Positions 29,384-41,500 of a DNA stretch of 44,953 nt are shown piece after piece. The DNA lies in the NCBI GenBank assembly GCA_002633005.1, contig NMRA01000867.1:3889-48841 (forward strand). Reading direction: 5' to 3'. Both the position numbers and the translations under genes were made by a program. The notes under the pieces are model-generated. The model worked only from the letters and a program-made list of their open reading frames with translations. It did not search any database and was not told the DNA's origin. Every line of letters starts with the position of its first letter. Position 1 is the stretch's first letter. This DNA is from Phoronis australis (taxonomy: Eukaryota; Phoronida; Phoronidae).

Positions 29384-30122
29384 GGGAACGACCCAAATCA
29401 GACAGAATATTCAGGATTTGGGCCGGATTCCCAATACTCTGGGCCGGAACAGTGACACGAAACGTCGAAGTGCACACTGCAGATTTTTTGTAGTCAACTA
29501 GCTAGCTGTTTGAAGGCTATCGCCAAAATACAGCTAGGTAACACTGTGACTTGAGCTCTGTTAAACCATACACCATAGACTGTAGTATATCACGAAATTT
29601 CATAGGCCTACCTACAGACCGGGTATGAGTTGTGTTAGTCAACTCCGTCGTGAAACTCATTATATCGCAGAGCCAACGACCGGGATGCATGCAAACTCTG
29701 GGAGACAATCGGCGGACACTCACCTTGCCCGTTCAGTGCCAGTCGTTTAAGGGAAGAACAATCTAATAAACGTCATTTTCTAGCATTACTCTCGGCCTTT
29801 TGAGTTTTCTAACAAAGAAAGTCTGTGCCTTTTTGAAACAGTACGCTCGTGAAACGGCCACGCGCCGTACTGCGACTACTTTTGGGACATGATAACAGCT
29901 TCGCAGCAGTAAAGTTTGTTCTAAATTCGGTTTGTTGGTCTTAAAAATGCTAATAACTTGTAACGAAATGAGACCAGTTCAGACAATTCGTTGTGACAGT
30001 GCTCAACCTCATGGCAGCAAAGAACAGTTGATTTAAAAGAAACTGTTCAGGTCAGGTGACGTAATCGCCAAACGCCGACTCACAAGAGCGCACTTCAATG
30101 TTAGCAGTAGATGAGCGGTATA
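29384..30122. other. Loop between the inverted arms, no gene seen
   Basis: 739 bp of unique-looking sequence. Only short frames are present and none is recognisable. Confidence 0.45.
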
Positions 30123-30733
30123 GTAGGCCTAGAACAATAATTCTTCCAACACCGGTAAATAATTTGGTTTACTCAAAGAGCGGTGCAGCTTTTAATGACA
30201 CTATTTTTGCATCAGATTTTATTTAGTCCTTTTTACCCACATCGACGCGAAGCTGTAGATTTTGTATGCAACTTTACACCAAGCCTAAATCAGATCTTGC
30301 CGATCAGGAAAGTTTGTCGCCAGGCCTTGTCGTGGACACGGATCTATTCCACGCACGGCACACGACGTGATCGGTGGGGAAGTTGTGCAAATGTATCGCA
30401 TTGCCGCCGACATTGCTACACCCGCACACCACGCTAAGAGGCATTTTAGCCCAGAGATCGACAAGTGCAGAACGTCCAAGAAATGGCACTCACATGTTAC
30501 GCAGTGTGGCTCCCCAGTAAATTTGTGGTCACGATGTCATATGAACCACTTTACACTGATTGGTTGAGATTTTTTCTGGGGCGCTCGAAGGAGCTACGAA
30601 TTATGAGCGGTGTAATTTGCGTCGCAATTAATTACTTTCCGTGGGATGTAAGAAGCAAAAACAATATTTTTATGAACAAAGATGCATTTCTGTTGTCAAA
30701 AAGGTGTTTTAACCGCTGGACGCTGTCTTTAAA
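30123..30733 (-). repeat. Large inverted repeat, right arm
   Basis: Reverse-complement partner of 28767-29383. It starts GTAGGCCTAGAAC and ends CGCTGTCTTTAAA, which match the inner and outer ends of the left arm. Confidence 0.85.
30304..30444 (-). pseudogene. THAP-like domain, truncated by a stop (right arm)
   Basis: The minus-strand frame MPLSVVCGCSNVGGNAIHLH continues NFPTDHVVCRAWNRSVS and stops after DKLS. GCSN, LHNFP, the tryptophan in RAWN and the spacing match the first half of a THAP domain (C2CH zinc finger). The first zinc cysteine is changed to serine (MPLS against MPLC in the left arm), and the stop comes from one changed base (TGA where the left arm has CGA). Neither arm therefore holds an intact domain. 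Confidence 0.55.
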
Positions 30734-31925
30734 TGAATGGAAACGCACACACGTATATACGCATGCATGTCATCCACCAATTCACAACCAACGAGGCCGG
30801 AAATTTGAGAATGTTTGCTACTTACTTTTTGCTATATTGCTTCTTGGTCGATTTTACGACGTTCACACGGAACTACCTTTTGGGAACTCTCTCGCTGCTA
30901 TACATGTATAGCCTATTTAGGTATAGACAATTTGGCAGATTGTCACCCACCTTTACACTGAGTTCAACATATTATGTAACTTGTGTAATATCCGATATCT
31001 GTAGTTTAGTTTGTCATAATATATATAACCTTTTATCTCATCTACACGTGTTATTTCACTAGCTTCGGTATCGCTTCGCAGTTAGCGCATATAAAGACAT
31101 TTACAACTGTACTTCTACAATAGACTCCCGTGTTACCCTATGTTGTAACAATCACGCGCGTTCAATGCATAACATAAAGCCTCCTCTAATCGTCTGCACG
31201 ATCCTATCATCAAGCACCATTCGGACGAAGTTGACCGGGTACGGCCCGATAATTACGTGAACTAAATTCAAAATTATTAGTGACTTAGCTATCACTGTAT
31301 AGTAGTACCAGTAACTGCAACAATTTTGTTGTTGACTATCTATATCCCATCTTCAACGGATAGGTCGGGGCTGGACCTTTTCCGCGGGGGGGGGGNNNNC
31401 CCCCCCCCCCCCCCCGGCTACGGGCCTCATGATCTGTGTAGGAGATTGACTCGAGACTAAGGTAACTTTCCAATTAGAATTCATTTTCCACAAAATTCCC
31501 CTCTAAGAAGGCGCAAGCACCGTTTTCATTTAGGTGAGGACAGCCCGGTAGCTACACATGTTTACAAAATTTAATGTGTGTTTTTCTAGCCAATTGTATC
31601 CTTGGAAAACATGCATTTCGGTTCCATAACATAGGTTTGGGTGCACCACTTTATCCAATATGTCACTACACGCGGTTGAAATATAGATAATTTTCGGCAA
31701 CCTTTATAACGTGGTCTGGCAAGGCCTGAGTAGCAATAATTTTGGAGTGAACTCAACACCTTAAGGTTCTTTTACTGGAAGCCACTTCAAAATACCACTT
31801 CTCACCATTTCTCAAAGGCCACTCCCCATTTCTGAACACCATAAACTAGGTTTTCATTTAATTTTCAGACACACCCTATTCCTAGCAAAATTTATCTTCA
31901 AGTGAAAGTAGTTAATCTGGTCGAG
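30734..31925. other. No gene seen; short assembly gap
   Basis: AT-rich sequence without recognised exons. At 31386-31415 a G-run, four Ns (31396-31399) and a C-run indicate an unresolved G/C homopolymer or sequencing break. Confidence 0.5.
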
Positions 31926-32082
31926 TCAGCGCAGCTACATGTATATCTAATAGATGGCATATGGCCAAGACATTTTGACTTAGAAAAATACAATCATCAT
32001 CACAAGAATAGACATAGTCTTCAAATTCGTTTAAATACAAAGTAAGCAAAAGAGGACTTAACAAACATCTTTGTCCAGCACC
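31926..32082 (-). mobile_element. LINE reverse transcriptase fragment
   Basis: The minus-strand frame GAGQRCLLSPLLLTLYLNEF continuing EDYVYSCDDDCIFL matches the RT core 'VRQGxxLSPLLFxLYxNDLEDF' of L2/RTE-like non-LTR retrotransposons. The catalytic YADD box is not visible in frame and flanking frames have stops, so this is a decayed fragment. On the other side (about 32084-32290) a further frame may belong to the same copy. Confidence 0.6.
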
Positions 32083-32299
32083 ACTAATACGAAAAAAAAG
32101 TTATACTGTCCAATGTTCTCACAATTGGTGAAAAATTCTCTCTAATACTTAGGAAAATCCATGAACGATGTCTTTTGTTCCTAAACATACTTCTGGACTG
32201 TTGTTTGATCAGCAGTGCTGTATCCTTTTCGGAACAAAAAGTAAGTACTATGTTGTTTGTTTCAGTCGTCAGGAAAGGTTGGTTTGTCAACCAAACTCA

Positions 32300-33010
32300 A
32301 ACAGAAATTGCACGATCAGCATGATGCCATCTCCACCTTCACAACAGAAAACTGGACAAAGTTGAGATCTGCACAAAATCAAAGAAACCCAAAAGTCTAC
32401 CAGCATCAGGTTGGTTTTCAAATTAACTATATTCACCTCGTGCAAAATTGCTACTAAAGGATGCCACAGTAGTCAAATTCATCCCAAAATCAGCATCAAC
32501 TGTACTTTCTTCAATAGGAACAAATACACCTAACTCCATGAAGACCCATCAAAGAACTTTGTATGTATTCGGACAAAGGACCAAGGTGGCGTGACTGCCT
32601 CATAAACAAGATCCAGAACATTGCGCAAATTTGCTAAAAAAGTTTGCAAAAAAGGTAACTTACAAAAAATGGGTTACTAAGCATGTCCGATATTACAAAA
32701 TAATGTCATGCTTTATCCTTCTGAGACAGAGACAAGAATAGAATTGTCACTAGAGGGTGCCACAGTATTGAGCCCCACCAGACAATCAACATCAGTCATG
32801 ATCATTTCAATAAAAGCACATCTGCAAAACTTCATGACGAACAGAGACAGACACCAAAAACACAATATGTTGAATTCGTCTGCAATTGAAAATGTGTTGT
32901 TGCCGTATCAATAAAAACCTACATGTCAAATTTTATAAAAATCTGTCAAGGAACTTGTTAGATACGGAAGCAAACATAAAAAAATAAAATTGCCACTAGG
33001 AAGCACACAA
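32300..33010. repeat. Degenerate tandem repeat with CACTAGRGGGTGCCACAG cores, cluster 3
   Basis: Cores at 32450-32470 (CTACTAAAGGATGCCACAGT), 32746-32766 (GTCACTAGAGGGTGCCACAG) and 32991-33005 (TGCCACTAGGAAGCAC). Each follows a 'CATGAAGACCCATCAA', 'TTCATGACGAACAGAGACAG' or 'TATAAAAATCTGTCAAGGAA' block. Same family as clusters at 7.4-8.0 and 10.4-11.2 kb. Confidence 0.55.
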
Positions 33011-33808
33011 ATACTTGACTCAGTGCGAAAATCCCTGTTGCCTTTATTGCACTTCATAGCAACACAAATGTTTAGCAAATAATATTAACATCCTTTAAAC
33101 CTCTTAAGAGACACAGCTGCAGATGCCGGATGTCCAGACAGAGATGACAACAGGGCACACCTACGTAATATATGTGGGTGTGCATTAAAAGATTTACAAC
33201 ACCTGCACAATGAATGAAGTGAAATGAAATGAGCTTGAAATTAAACTATATTGCAAAAGGAGGGATCCATAGACAACAGAAAGATGCTGACAAGAAGACA
33301 GTGTTCTGCCTTATGCCTCATCATTGGAGTCTTTCTGTAGGCTTCAGCTTGCTTCTTTGACATATGTGGAGGCATCAGCTATATATGTGATTTACTACTG
33401 TTTACAGGTCTAGACATGATTCAGTTCAGGAAAAGTAACAATCACATACTTTCATCCTAAGCATCATTCTACCATCTTAACATCCCTCCTTTCGCAGAAT
33501 ATAATTAAAAAAAACTTTTTGTTTCCTTCCGTTTCGCTTCAATTTGTGGAATAAAACTTACTTGGCAAGAACATTTCTTCTAACAATTCCATTGAGGCAG
33601 TATCTGGTTTGGTTACCATGAATATTACATAAGTTCAATGGAAACTTACAGTCCATTCTTCAGGTAATTTATATAATTATGCAAGTATACACAAGCTCTA
33701 TTATTACCAAATAGGGCAAGAATTTTCCACTTGTTCTAGGCGTCTGACAATACCACGTGTTCCTGACACTGCCAAAAATGTTAAGGAAAACCACAAATAT
33801 CATGACAA
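33011..33808. other. 3' flank of the GH3 gene
   Basis: No coding sequence seen. It probably includes the 3' UTR of the GH3 gene. No strong AATAAA was fixed on the minus strand close to the stop codon. Confidence 0.4.
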
Positions 33809-35497
33809 TCACAGACTAATATTGCAGCTCCCAGTGATGGTGAATCTTGACTTGAGGACATGTGATCCCACACTACGCGTCTGATTGGGCTGTTGTCCTC
33901 CAGCGTACACAGTAATATCTCCTGGAAAACGTGTATCGTGTTTGTTACAGTACAGTCATACAGTTATTTTAATGGACGCAACGTTTGGAATAGGGTTCAC
34001 ATATATGTCTAAACTTGAAACAATGGTGAAATGAAATAACAACACTATGTTTCTACATCTACTAACTCAGGCTTGTACTTGTTCAAGAATAAATTCAAAA
34101 GCTGATAATTAAATTTCACTGTTTTTGGTGATAAAAAGACCAAGAGGTTATTGTGCAGGAGTCATTACTATCTTTTGGAGGGCTAAGTGCAAGAGATACG
34201 TGAGCCATGCCTGAAGACAAGGGTGGGTGCAAATGCACCCACACCAGTAGCTGTGGTCCAGGCATCAGAGAAAATCACACACTAAGCACACTGTCACAAC
34301 TACCCATTGCAGCAGCTAGCCATGGGCAAAAAACAACTCGTGATTGGACCCATAATTGTGTAACCTGGCTGCAACACTGAATTCAATGGATACTTTTTAG
34401 ACATAAATGTTGACCAACCTACTGTGGCAAGATATGTTTCTTGCCAGTGGATTGTATTTTAGTGGAGTCATACGGTGTGCTGGTTTTTGCTACCCAATAT
34501 AGAACATTTACTTGCATTTGCCAAGACATCATGAGAAAGTTTGCCATACTAATCATAATCTTGGGTGATCTTGATAAACTCAAAAAGCTATCTAAACCAA
34601 ACACAACTCAAATTAAATGCTGTATAAACAAAAAAGTGCACTCAACATGAAAAGCCAATTAGAACAAACGGCCACGTCACTGGCCCAACACACACAGAAC
34701 ATTATTAATCATGGTGAAACTTCCAAGTAATGATACATGTACCTGGCTGGACTTGAAATCCAACAGAATCAACCCAGACAGACATTTGGCGTGCAGTGAT
34801 GTTGAACTGTACCTCAACAGTACCAGGATTATGAATCCATACTCGTCGAAAACCAACGAGCTGCCATTTTGGAGTTGGCACAGTAGCATTGGTCCATGAA
34901 ATATACAACTGCACCACCTATGTGAATAAAAACAGTTATTAGTATTTATTGACACGAAAGGAACAAATCACAATACAAAGTATAATCTCATTAAATCAGT
35001 TTTTGGCCACCATAAGATTAAAAACCAGACGATCACAAATGTAAGACACAATATGGTGGACAAGTAAAATATAATTTTTTCAATTTTCCACAAAAAAGTA
35101 GTACCAGACAAGTGTTTAATAGTTTAAAAGTGCCATGCCATGATTATCTACCATCAAACACTTTTTTGGAAAATTGGGCATTTGCAGCTTTAGAAACCTT
35201 TGAAAAATGGATTGGGTCAACTTTGGCAATTATTGTTATCCAAAATTGTTGAGATAGTACCACATGTGAGAGTGTGCAAGAATCTAACAGTGAACTTTAA
35301 TAAGAGTCACAAATCTTATTTAGTAAGCACGGTAGCCTTGGGCAACATACACAACGTTAAGATATCCTTTGTACAAAACATGCTGAAGAGTCACAGATGT
35401 CTGCAACTTCCCAATCAGACAAAAACAGTACTTTTGCTAAGATAGAGTGCACGGACAATAATAGTAGTTTGACTGCTCCCTTCCACCTCTTGGCACC

Positions 35498-35531
<34 letters not shown>

Positions 35532-38500
35532 TGTATGTATGTATGTATGTATGTATGTATGTATGTATGTATGTATGTATGTATAATATTTACTGAATAA
35601 ATCACATGCACGCAAAGTTGATTTTAATCAATCACATAATTATGCTTACCAGATCAGCCATTGGATAATTGTATCTAGTGCTTATTATATTCTTCCGTAA
35701 AACCATTTTTCAAAATCAGAAATTTCTGACATTTGAATTCATATTTTAACATTCCAATGAAACCAAAAATATTAGGCATAACAACCTTAAATCTTCATTG
35801 ATAAATGAATTTTTGGCTGTATAGTTTTGATATACAACAATTTAAAGCATCAATTTTAGCTTTTCCAGAGTTATTTGAAACCAAGCATTTCAAATCATAT
35901 GTAAACACTGTGTTAGGTCAGTATTTACATAATTTGTCCCATTTTTTCTCGATGCCATGACATCTGGGTCACATCATTGGCAGTAACTACTTTATTGAAC
36001 GTCAAAAAGCTTTTGACCCAATTTCTTTGAAACTTACTTGATAAATGTTTGATTTTGTCTAAAATAATGGTCGCTTGGTATCATGTGACATGTAAAACTC
36101 AAATACAGAATATTATGATTACCTCATCACCAGGGTAAGCACCAACATTTGATACTCGTACCACTGCTGACACGTTCTGACATGCCTTTATGACAGAGGA
36201 CATTACTTTCAACGAGTCATAGTTGAAGTACGTGTAAGACAACCCAAAACCAAATGGATACAGTGGGTCACCAGGACCACAAAAATAACGGTACGTCCTA
36301 CCCTCCATGGTGTAATTGGTCATTTCTGGAACCTATGGGAAGAGAATAAAAAGTCAAAATTCATAACTCACAAAACCAGACATGCTAATTCTCTAATTCT
36401 TTCGCACGCTCACCTGACTTTCCATTCCCAAATTATTTTACAAATATTTTTAGTCAATTATAATGCATAAGGCTACTCGACAAACTGGCATATGACCAAT
36501 TTTGTATCACATTTCAAGATTACGAAAGATCATGACTGACATTGTTCAGCATAGAACAAAATACAACAAATAACATTGATAATTTTGCAGATACAATGGG
36601 AAGTTGTCATTTCCCTGGTGCTCTATTAACAGTGGAAACAATGCATGGTATATAATCATCATTTGTCAAATAAAACACACCTGCAGCATGGAAGCAGGCC
36701 AAGTGAAAGGCAGGCGTCCTGCAGGGTTGGAATGTGGCCCTGACATAGTGAGCACATTGAACAAGGCGTGACCTGCTGCTTGGGCTGGAAAGAATGCCTC
36801 CAATATGGCTACAACACGCGAGTCCTTGTCTATGAGGGTGACATCCAAGGGACCAGCATTGAAGAGAATGACTATCACTGGAGCACCTCCACCTTGGGAA
36901 AATACAAAGTTAGCAAGTTTAGTAAAGGAAAACTCAAGGTTCTCATCTTGTTTTCACATTTATAAATTAGGAAAAATTTACAAAACAGGAAAAATGAAGT
37001 TGCCCTTTTGACATGGTAACAGGGTGAAAAGACAGGAGCCTAACAATATGAAATTCTTCCTTGCTACGCACAAATTGTGTCTAACTGTATTTATTTTGTC
37101 CTGAAATGAAACAAAACAGCAAAAAATAATAATGACCAACCAAACCACAGACACGTACCATATTTAACACTGTCCAAGTACAGCTGCTGCTGGTGACCAG
37201 GCAGGTCCATGTTAATCCTGTCCTTTCCCTCCATTTCCACTTCTTGTCCTGAACACAGATTAGGCCAGTAAATTAAAACACAATGGCATAGAGTCAAGTC
37301 ATCTACCACTGACTGGATCAACATGTGACTGAACAGGTACATGATCTCCAAATAACTACAACATTGCACATTAATTTTCAGAATTTTATTATAATAGAAC
37401 CTATAATAGGGTTGACTGACATTTTGTCCTGTTTCCCTGGCTAAAAATGAAAATCAAATGAGACGTTTTACTCTAATTCTAAAATTTCTGTTACCCGCAA
37501 GAAACCAAAAACCACCAGCGATGCAAAACATCACTTCAGAGTTTATTGGGATTGGGAAACCCTAAAATTGTGAACTCAAATATGGCGCATATGGTACACC
37601 GTACACGCATTTCCTGTAACTTTGAGCAGGTAAACAGAAATTCCATGAAGGCATGAATGATGTTCAATCCAATAAAGAAGCAGAGCATTGTACTGAACAA
37701 TGACAATGTGACGAAGCCCGAGAGGAAACTAGGGAAGTCGTTCATCACTATATCAAAAGATGTGGGAAGTGCAACTGCCACCAAAGGCCAGGCATAGTGG
37801 ACGAGAGAAGTGGGCAAATGTGCTTACAGCTGGTAACAATGTGCCAACACCATTGGCTGAGATGGTTGTGCAGTAATAGCGAGGTGATTGGCAGCATTGA
37901 GGAGTTTGATCAGCCAGGGATGCACTAAAGGATTCAAGCATTGAAGTCACACACCACAGAACTGGAGGAGGATGGGTAGGTGTATCCAGTATTCCATAAC
38001 CTTACTGATGGCGGTGGCGATGAGCATGTTCAACAATAAAGCTGTATTTGTCAATCCAGCTAGCACACCACCAGAGGTCATTGTAGACAGGGCATAAAGA
38101 ACTGGGAGTGGAGACTAACCGACGACATGACCCGTGGTAATGAAGTCCACGCAAATTTAGAGGAAATGGAGCAATTTACACCGCTTCACATATATTCAGG
38201 ACAAGAGACCAAGTGAAGCATATCCACAATTTAATACCTGTTCCTAAACACACTATAACCAAGTCAGCCCCATCAACAGCCTCTTTTATTGCTTCTGAGT
38301 CATAGACAAGACATGGTGTGCCCAAGCATCCTGAAGCATAGCGAGAGTTGAGGGCCAGGTTTCTGAGGCCATCAAGTGGTGTCTTGGTAAACCTTTTGTC
38401 CATTCGTGGTGCATAGTCACCGAAGAGCTGACTCGGGTTATCAGCCATTGGTCCAACTATCTGAAGAATATAAATTCTACTGCTGCTGGTCAGATTGAGT

Positions 38501-40662
38501 CACATGGACAAAAAGTGTAAAGTTGACCAAGAAAAACCAAAGAAATATTCATGTTCTGCCAATCTCAGTCAGAAAGCAAAATGAAATACTCAAAGATATT
38601 TTAAATACAAAACCCCCATTTTACTCACTTGAAACTACTGAAAATGTCTATTCTGAATACTGAGGCCAATGACAAATCATTTTGGTTACTAAGCAGTTTT
38701 TAGACTTACAGCGACATTCTTCAGAACTATTTTTAAAGGCAGGAAGTTGTTGGTGTTCTTTAGAAGAACAAAAGACATCATGGCTGCTCTCAAACTAAGA
38801 CCCCGATGTTGCTCACTCTGTATGACAGACTCATTCAACTGGTTGTAAGGGTTCATGCTGTGAGGATCGAATTCACCAAGCCTCATTCTAGTATACATCA
38901 GTGGCCGTGCACGTTCTCGTATCATGGTCTTTGAGATCTTCCCTTGTTGAATGGCCTTTCCTATGTAGTGGTAGACGCTCAATAATGTGGGTACACCCGA
39001 CAATTCCAGGTTAGTACCTGCATTCACACACGTGGCAGCAGTGTCTTCGTATGTTTTCAAATACTTGTGAAACCAAACAATGTTCTCTAAAGCATTTTCA
39101 TCACTGACAACATAGCCTGAGAAGTTCCAGTTTTTCCGCAGGATATCAGTCAGCAGCGCTTTGTCTGCACATGCTGGGATTCCATTAATTCTGAAACAAT
39201 TATATATTAAAGCTGGGTTTCACCCAAGTCAATGTTGTTGAATTCTTAATTGAAGCGCTTCAGGGTTTAAAAATATCCCCACGCTCATCAGATCTTGAAT
39301 TGTTGTCGAATGAGTCACCAACTCAAGCCACACGCTACGCGTACATGTGCCATTTTCAAATCCACAGCTTTAAGATTGGCCAACCCCAGTAAACTCCAAA
39401 ACATCTTCTCAAGTTACTGAATGATATTATGTGTTCTTGTTGTTGGTAAAATAGAAAGAATCTATATCACGGTAAGGAATATTACATGTATAAAAAGCCT
39501 AATTTCATTTTCATTTTCAGGCCAGCTAAACAGGAAGAAATGCAGCTATAAGATATGATAATGATGGTGATATAATTATTTGCGTAGTGTGTTGGACAAA
39601 CAATGCTGTTACAATTCGAGTTAATGCCCATATTTGACCGAGTGCCCAATTGCAAATTTTCATGAATTTCACCTTTAAATGCATGTGTTATGCTATGTTT
39701 GAATTAATGGTGAGCAAAACGATCATTTTAAAACTTTGCAATTCAAATACCCTGGGTCTTAGCACGAACAAATTTAATTATAAGGATTGCAAAGCTATTT
39801 TGTAAGCACATCTTATCCATAAAATGGGGACACATTATAAATTTCAGTCTTCGAGAGCCGCATACATCATTGAACATTTTGAGACTGTATCACAGAGCAA
39901 TGCAAAGTTAATACAAATAAGAGCTCAGCCACGCACTTACTGTGAGCAGGGTCAACGACTACTGCAACAAAATCCTCGAATTAGGGCTCCAACTAACCTG
40001 TTGTAACTGCACATGACACTCATACTGCCAGCTTTTACACAGTCCCTGAAAGCTGGGAGAAATGTGGTATGCAAATCTCTGAGTGAAACCTACAACATAA
40101 GACATTGGGGTTGACAACAATCTGTCAGACTGTTGACAAATTGGAGTAAGTAGAAAATGTTAGACGGATTCATAGCCTGTGGCATGATTAAGAATTTGAA
40201 GAAATCACTAATGGAAATGCAGTAGCATTGTTGGTATCAATTACAAAACTCCACATGTCAAATGCTACTTTTCAAACAAGCATCAAAAGAAGATGTAGTT
40301 ATGTTCTAAAGTTAATAAGATAGAATGAAGCTTGAATGAGGTATTTTCGACATGACCAATCAAGCAACAAAATAGAGCGTACTAGAGACAGACCCTAGCT
40401 AATTATTTATAGAACAGCCTATTTTATTAATTGAACAGCGTTGTACAGAGGATCAGGCATTAATAAACACAACCGCACTTGACTGAAATACCTTTGCATT
40501 AAATCCAAATCTGCTCTCGGGTATATCTTCCGGTCCTCCATGAACAGCGAAATGTTTACATCCAGCATTTGCTCTCACATACCTAGTATGGTTTCCTTGC
40601 AATCCCCTGACAAAGCTAGCAGCGTACTGTCCACTGAGATAGGGATCTTCCCCGTACGTTTC
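33809..40662 (-). CDS. GH3 beta-xylosidase/beta-glucosidase-like enzyme, C-terminal 588 residues (9 exons)
   Basis: GH3 enzymes release terminal beta-linked sugars from oligosaccharides or glycosides with retention. Exons: 40662-40492, 40089-39998, 39190-38710, 38460-38238, 37248-37159, 36892-36681, 36332-36123, 34917-34743 and 33921-33809. All have AG/GT borders, matching phases (0,2,0,1,1,0,0,1) and no stop until TGA. Residue landmarks, counted from the first visible exon: ETYGEDPYLSGQYAASFVRG (1-20), KHFAVH, VMCSYNRINGIPACAD, and GYVVSDENALENI with Asp118 as the expected nucleophile. The GH3 C-domain follows with EMEGKDR and AGRLPFTWP, then YTMEGRTYRYF and YPFGFGLSYTYFNY, and finally an Fn3-like domain (VVQLYIS, QLVGFRRV). 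The family runs 700-800 residues, so about 150 N-terminal residues, including the signal peptide and first barrel strands, are missing. No such exon is visible up to the N gap. Substrate cannot be told. Confidence 0.92.
34930..36120. other. Intron 7 of the GH3 gene with microsatellite
   Basis: AT-rich intron between exons 8 and 7; apart from the (TATG)n repeat nothing was recognised. Confidence 0.6.
35502..35583. repeat. (TATG)n microsatellite
   Basis: About 20 uninterrupted TATG units in the intron between GH3 exons 8 and 7. Frames through it read YIHT or CMYV repeats and are not coding. Confidence 0.97.
37540..38120 (-). pseudogene. Intronic hydrophobic coding remnant, possibly transporter-derived
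   Basis: Between GH3 exons 4 and 5 the minus strand reads long hydrophobic stretches: VLYALSTMTSGGVLAGLTNT then ALLLNMLIATAIS, TTISANGVGTLLPAV, and FLSGFVTLSLFSTMLCFFIG. They occupy different frames and are interrupted by stops. The middle piece, with SMLES and LADQTP before it, faintly recalls SLC23-type nucleobase/ascorbate transporters (SMxES...GxGxLLAG), but the order of pieces does not fit. It could equally be chance hydrophobicity. Confidence 0.22.
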
Positions 40663-41040
40663 CTAATATAATAATCTATGGTGGTTAAAAACTAATTGAA
40701 ATCAGATTTTACAATGGTTACAGCTCATAGATGTTCAGTCTAACATAAAATATGTTGAGCGGTGACACACTGTCACTGGTTACATTTGATACGAAGTTAA
40801 AGAAATGCACATAAGCCACCAACTGAGTAACAAGACCTTCTGAATAAATTAACACCACATATAAACACCATTTATTTTGAAAACCTTTAATTAGGTGGAA
40901 TAAATTTAAAACAAAACGGTGTGTGTTTACGGAGGCCCAAAAATCAGCAACTTCGTAGTTGGACAAAACAAGTGTAAGACAGTTTAAAATGCCTTATTTC
41001 AGAATTTGAATAGTTTCTTCAGACCTGTCCTGAAATGAAC
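40663..41040. other. Intron or upstream region of the GH3 gene
   Basis: No N-terminal GH3 exon is visible; AT-rich. Confidence 0.5.
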
Positions 41041-41054
41041 TGTTACATGAGGAG

Positions 41055-41500
41055 GAGACAGTGTGGCTCAGTGGTTAGAACTCTTGGACACGTTCCAAGA
41101 AACTGACTTAAGTTCATTTTTTACTTAAGCCTAAGATTTGTCTCAACTTCCAAACTTGGAAACTTCCACATCCGGTAAGTCAGTGGAACTTAAGACAAAA
41201 CTTAAGTGAAAAACTTAAGTCAACCTTAACCTACTTAATTGGAATGGAATTAAGACAAATTGAAGTTTTATATTAAAATGGACTTGGATATAAGATTTAT
41301 CTCAGCTAGGTCAATTTTCTTGGAACGGGCCCCAGGACTCCTGCTTTGGAGAACCGGGTTCAAATCCGAGCTTCACTGGCTGACTAAAAACATTGCACAA
41401 AGGTGGCCATTATTCGTCTGAGCTCGGTTTTACTAGTGAATGTGTGCAAGGGAGTGAATGAGAGCCTGGATATAATGTGAAAGCGATTTCTGGGGCTGCG
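41055..41500 (+). mobile_element. tRNA-derived SINE interrupted by a MITE
   Basis: Box A TGGCTCAGTGG lies at 41064-41074 and box B GGTTCAAATCC at 41357-41367, with the tRNA-like segments CAGTGTGGCTCAGTGGTTAG before the insertion and ACTCCTGCTTTGGAGAACCG after it. Without the inserted 245 bp the boxes would be about 40 bp apart, as in tRNAs. A tRNA-unrelated tail (TGGCTGACTAAAAACATTGC and onward) follows. Confidence 0.65.
41090..41334. mobile_element. MITE inserted in the SINE head
   Basis: The left end ACGTTCCAAGAAACTGACTT is matched by the complement of the right end (GGCCCGTTCCAAGAAAATTG). GGAC occurs on both sides (41086-41089 and 41335-41338) and may be the target duplication, though the outermost bases of the two ends differ. 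The interior is rich in ACTTAAG/CTTAAGT motifs and has no ORF. Confidence 0.6.

Noticed and set aside
28969-30567. Other small ORFs in both arms of the inverted repeat
   Set aside because: They are mirror or shifted frames of the THAP-like exon copies.
35357-35615. Frames of YIHT or CMYV repeats
   Set aside because: Produced by the (TATG)n microsatellite.
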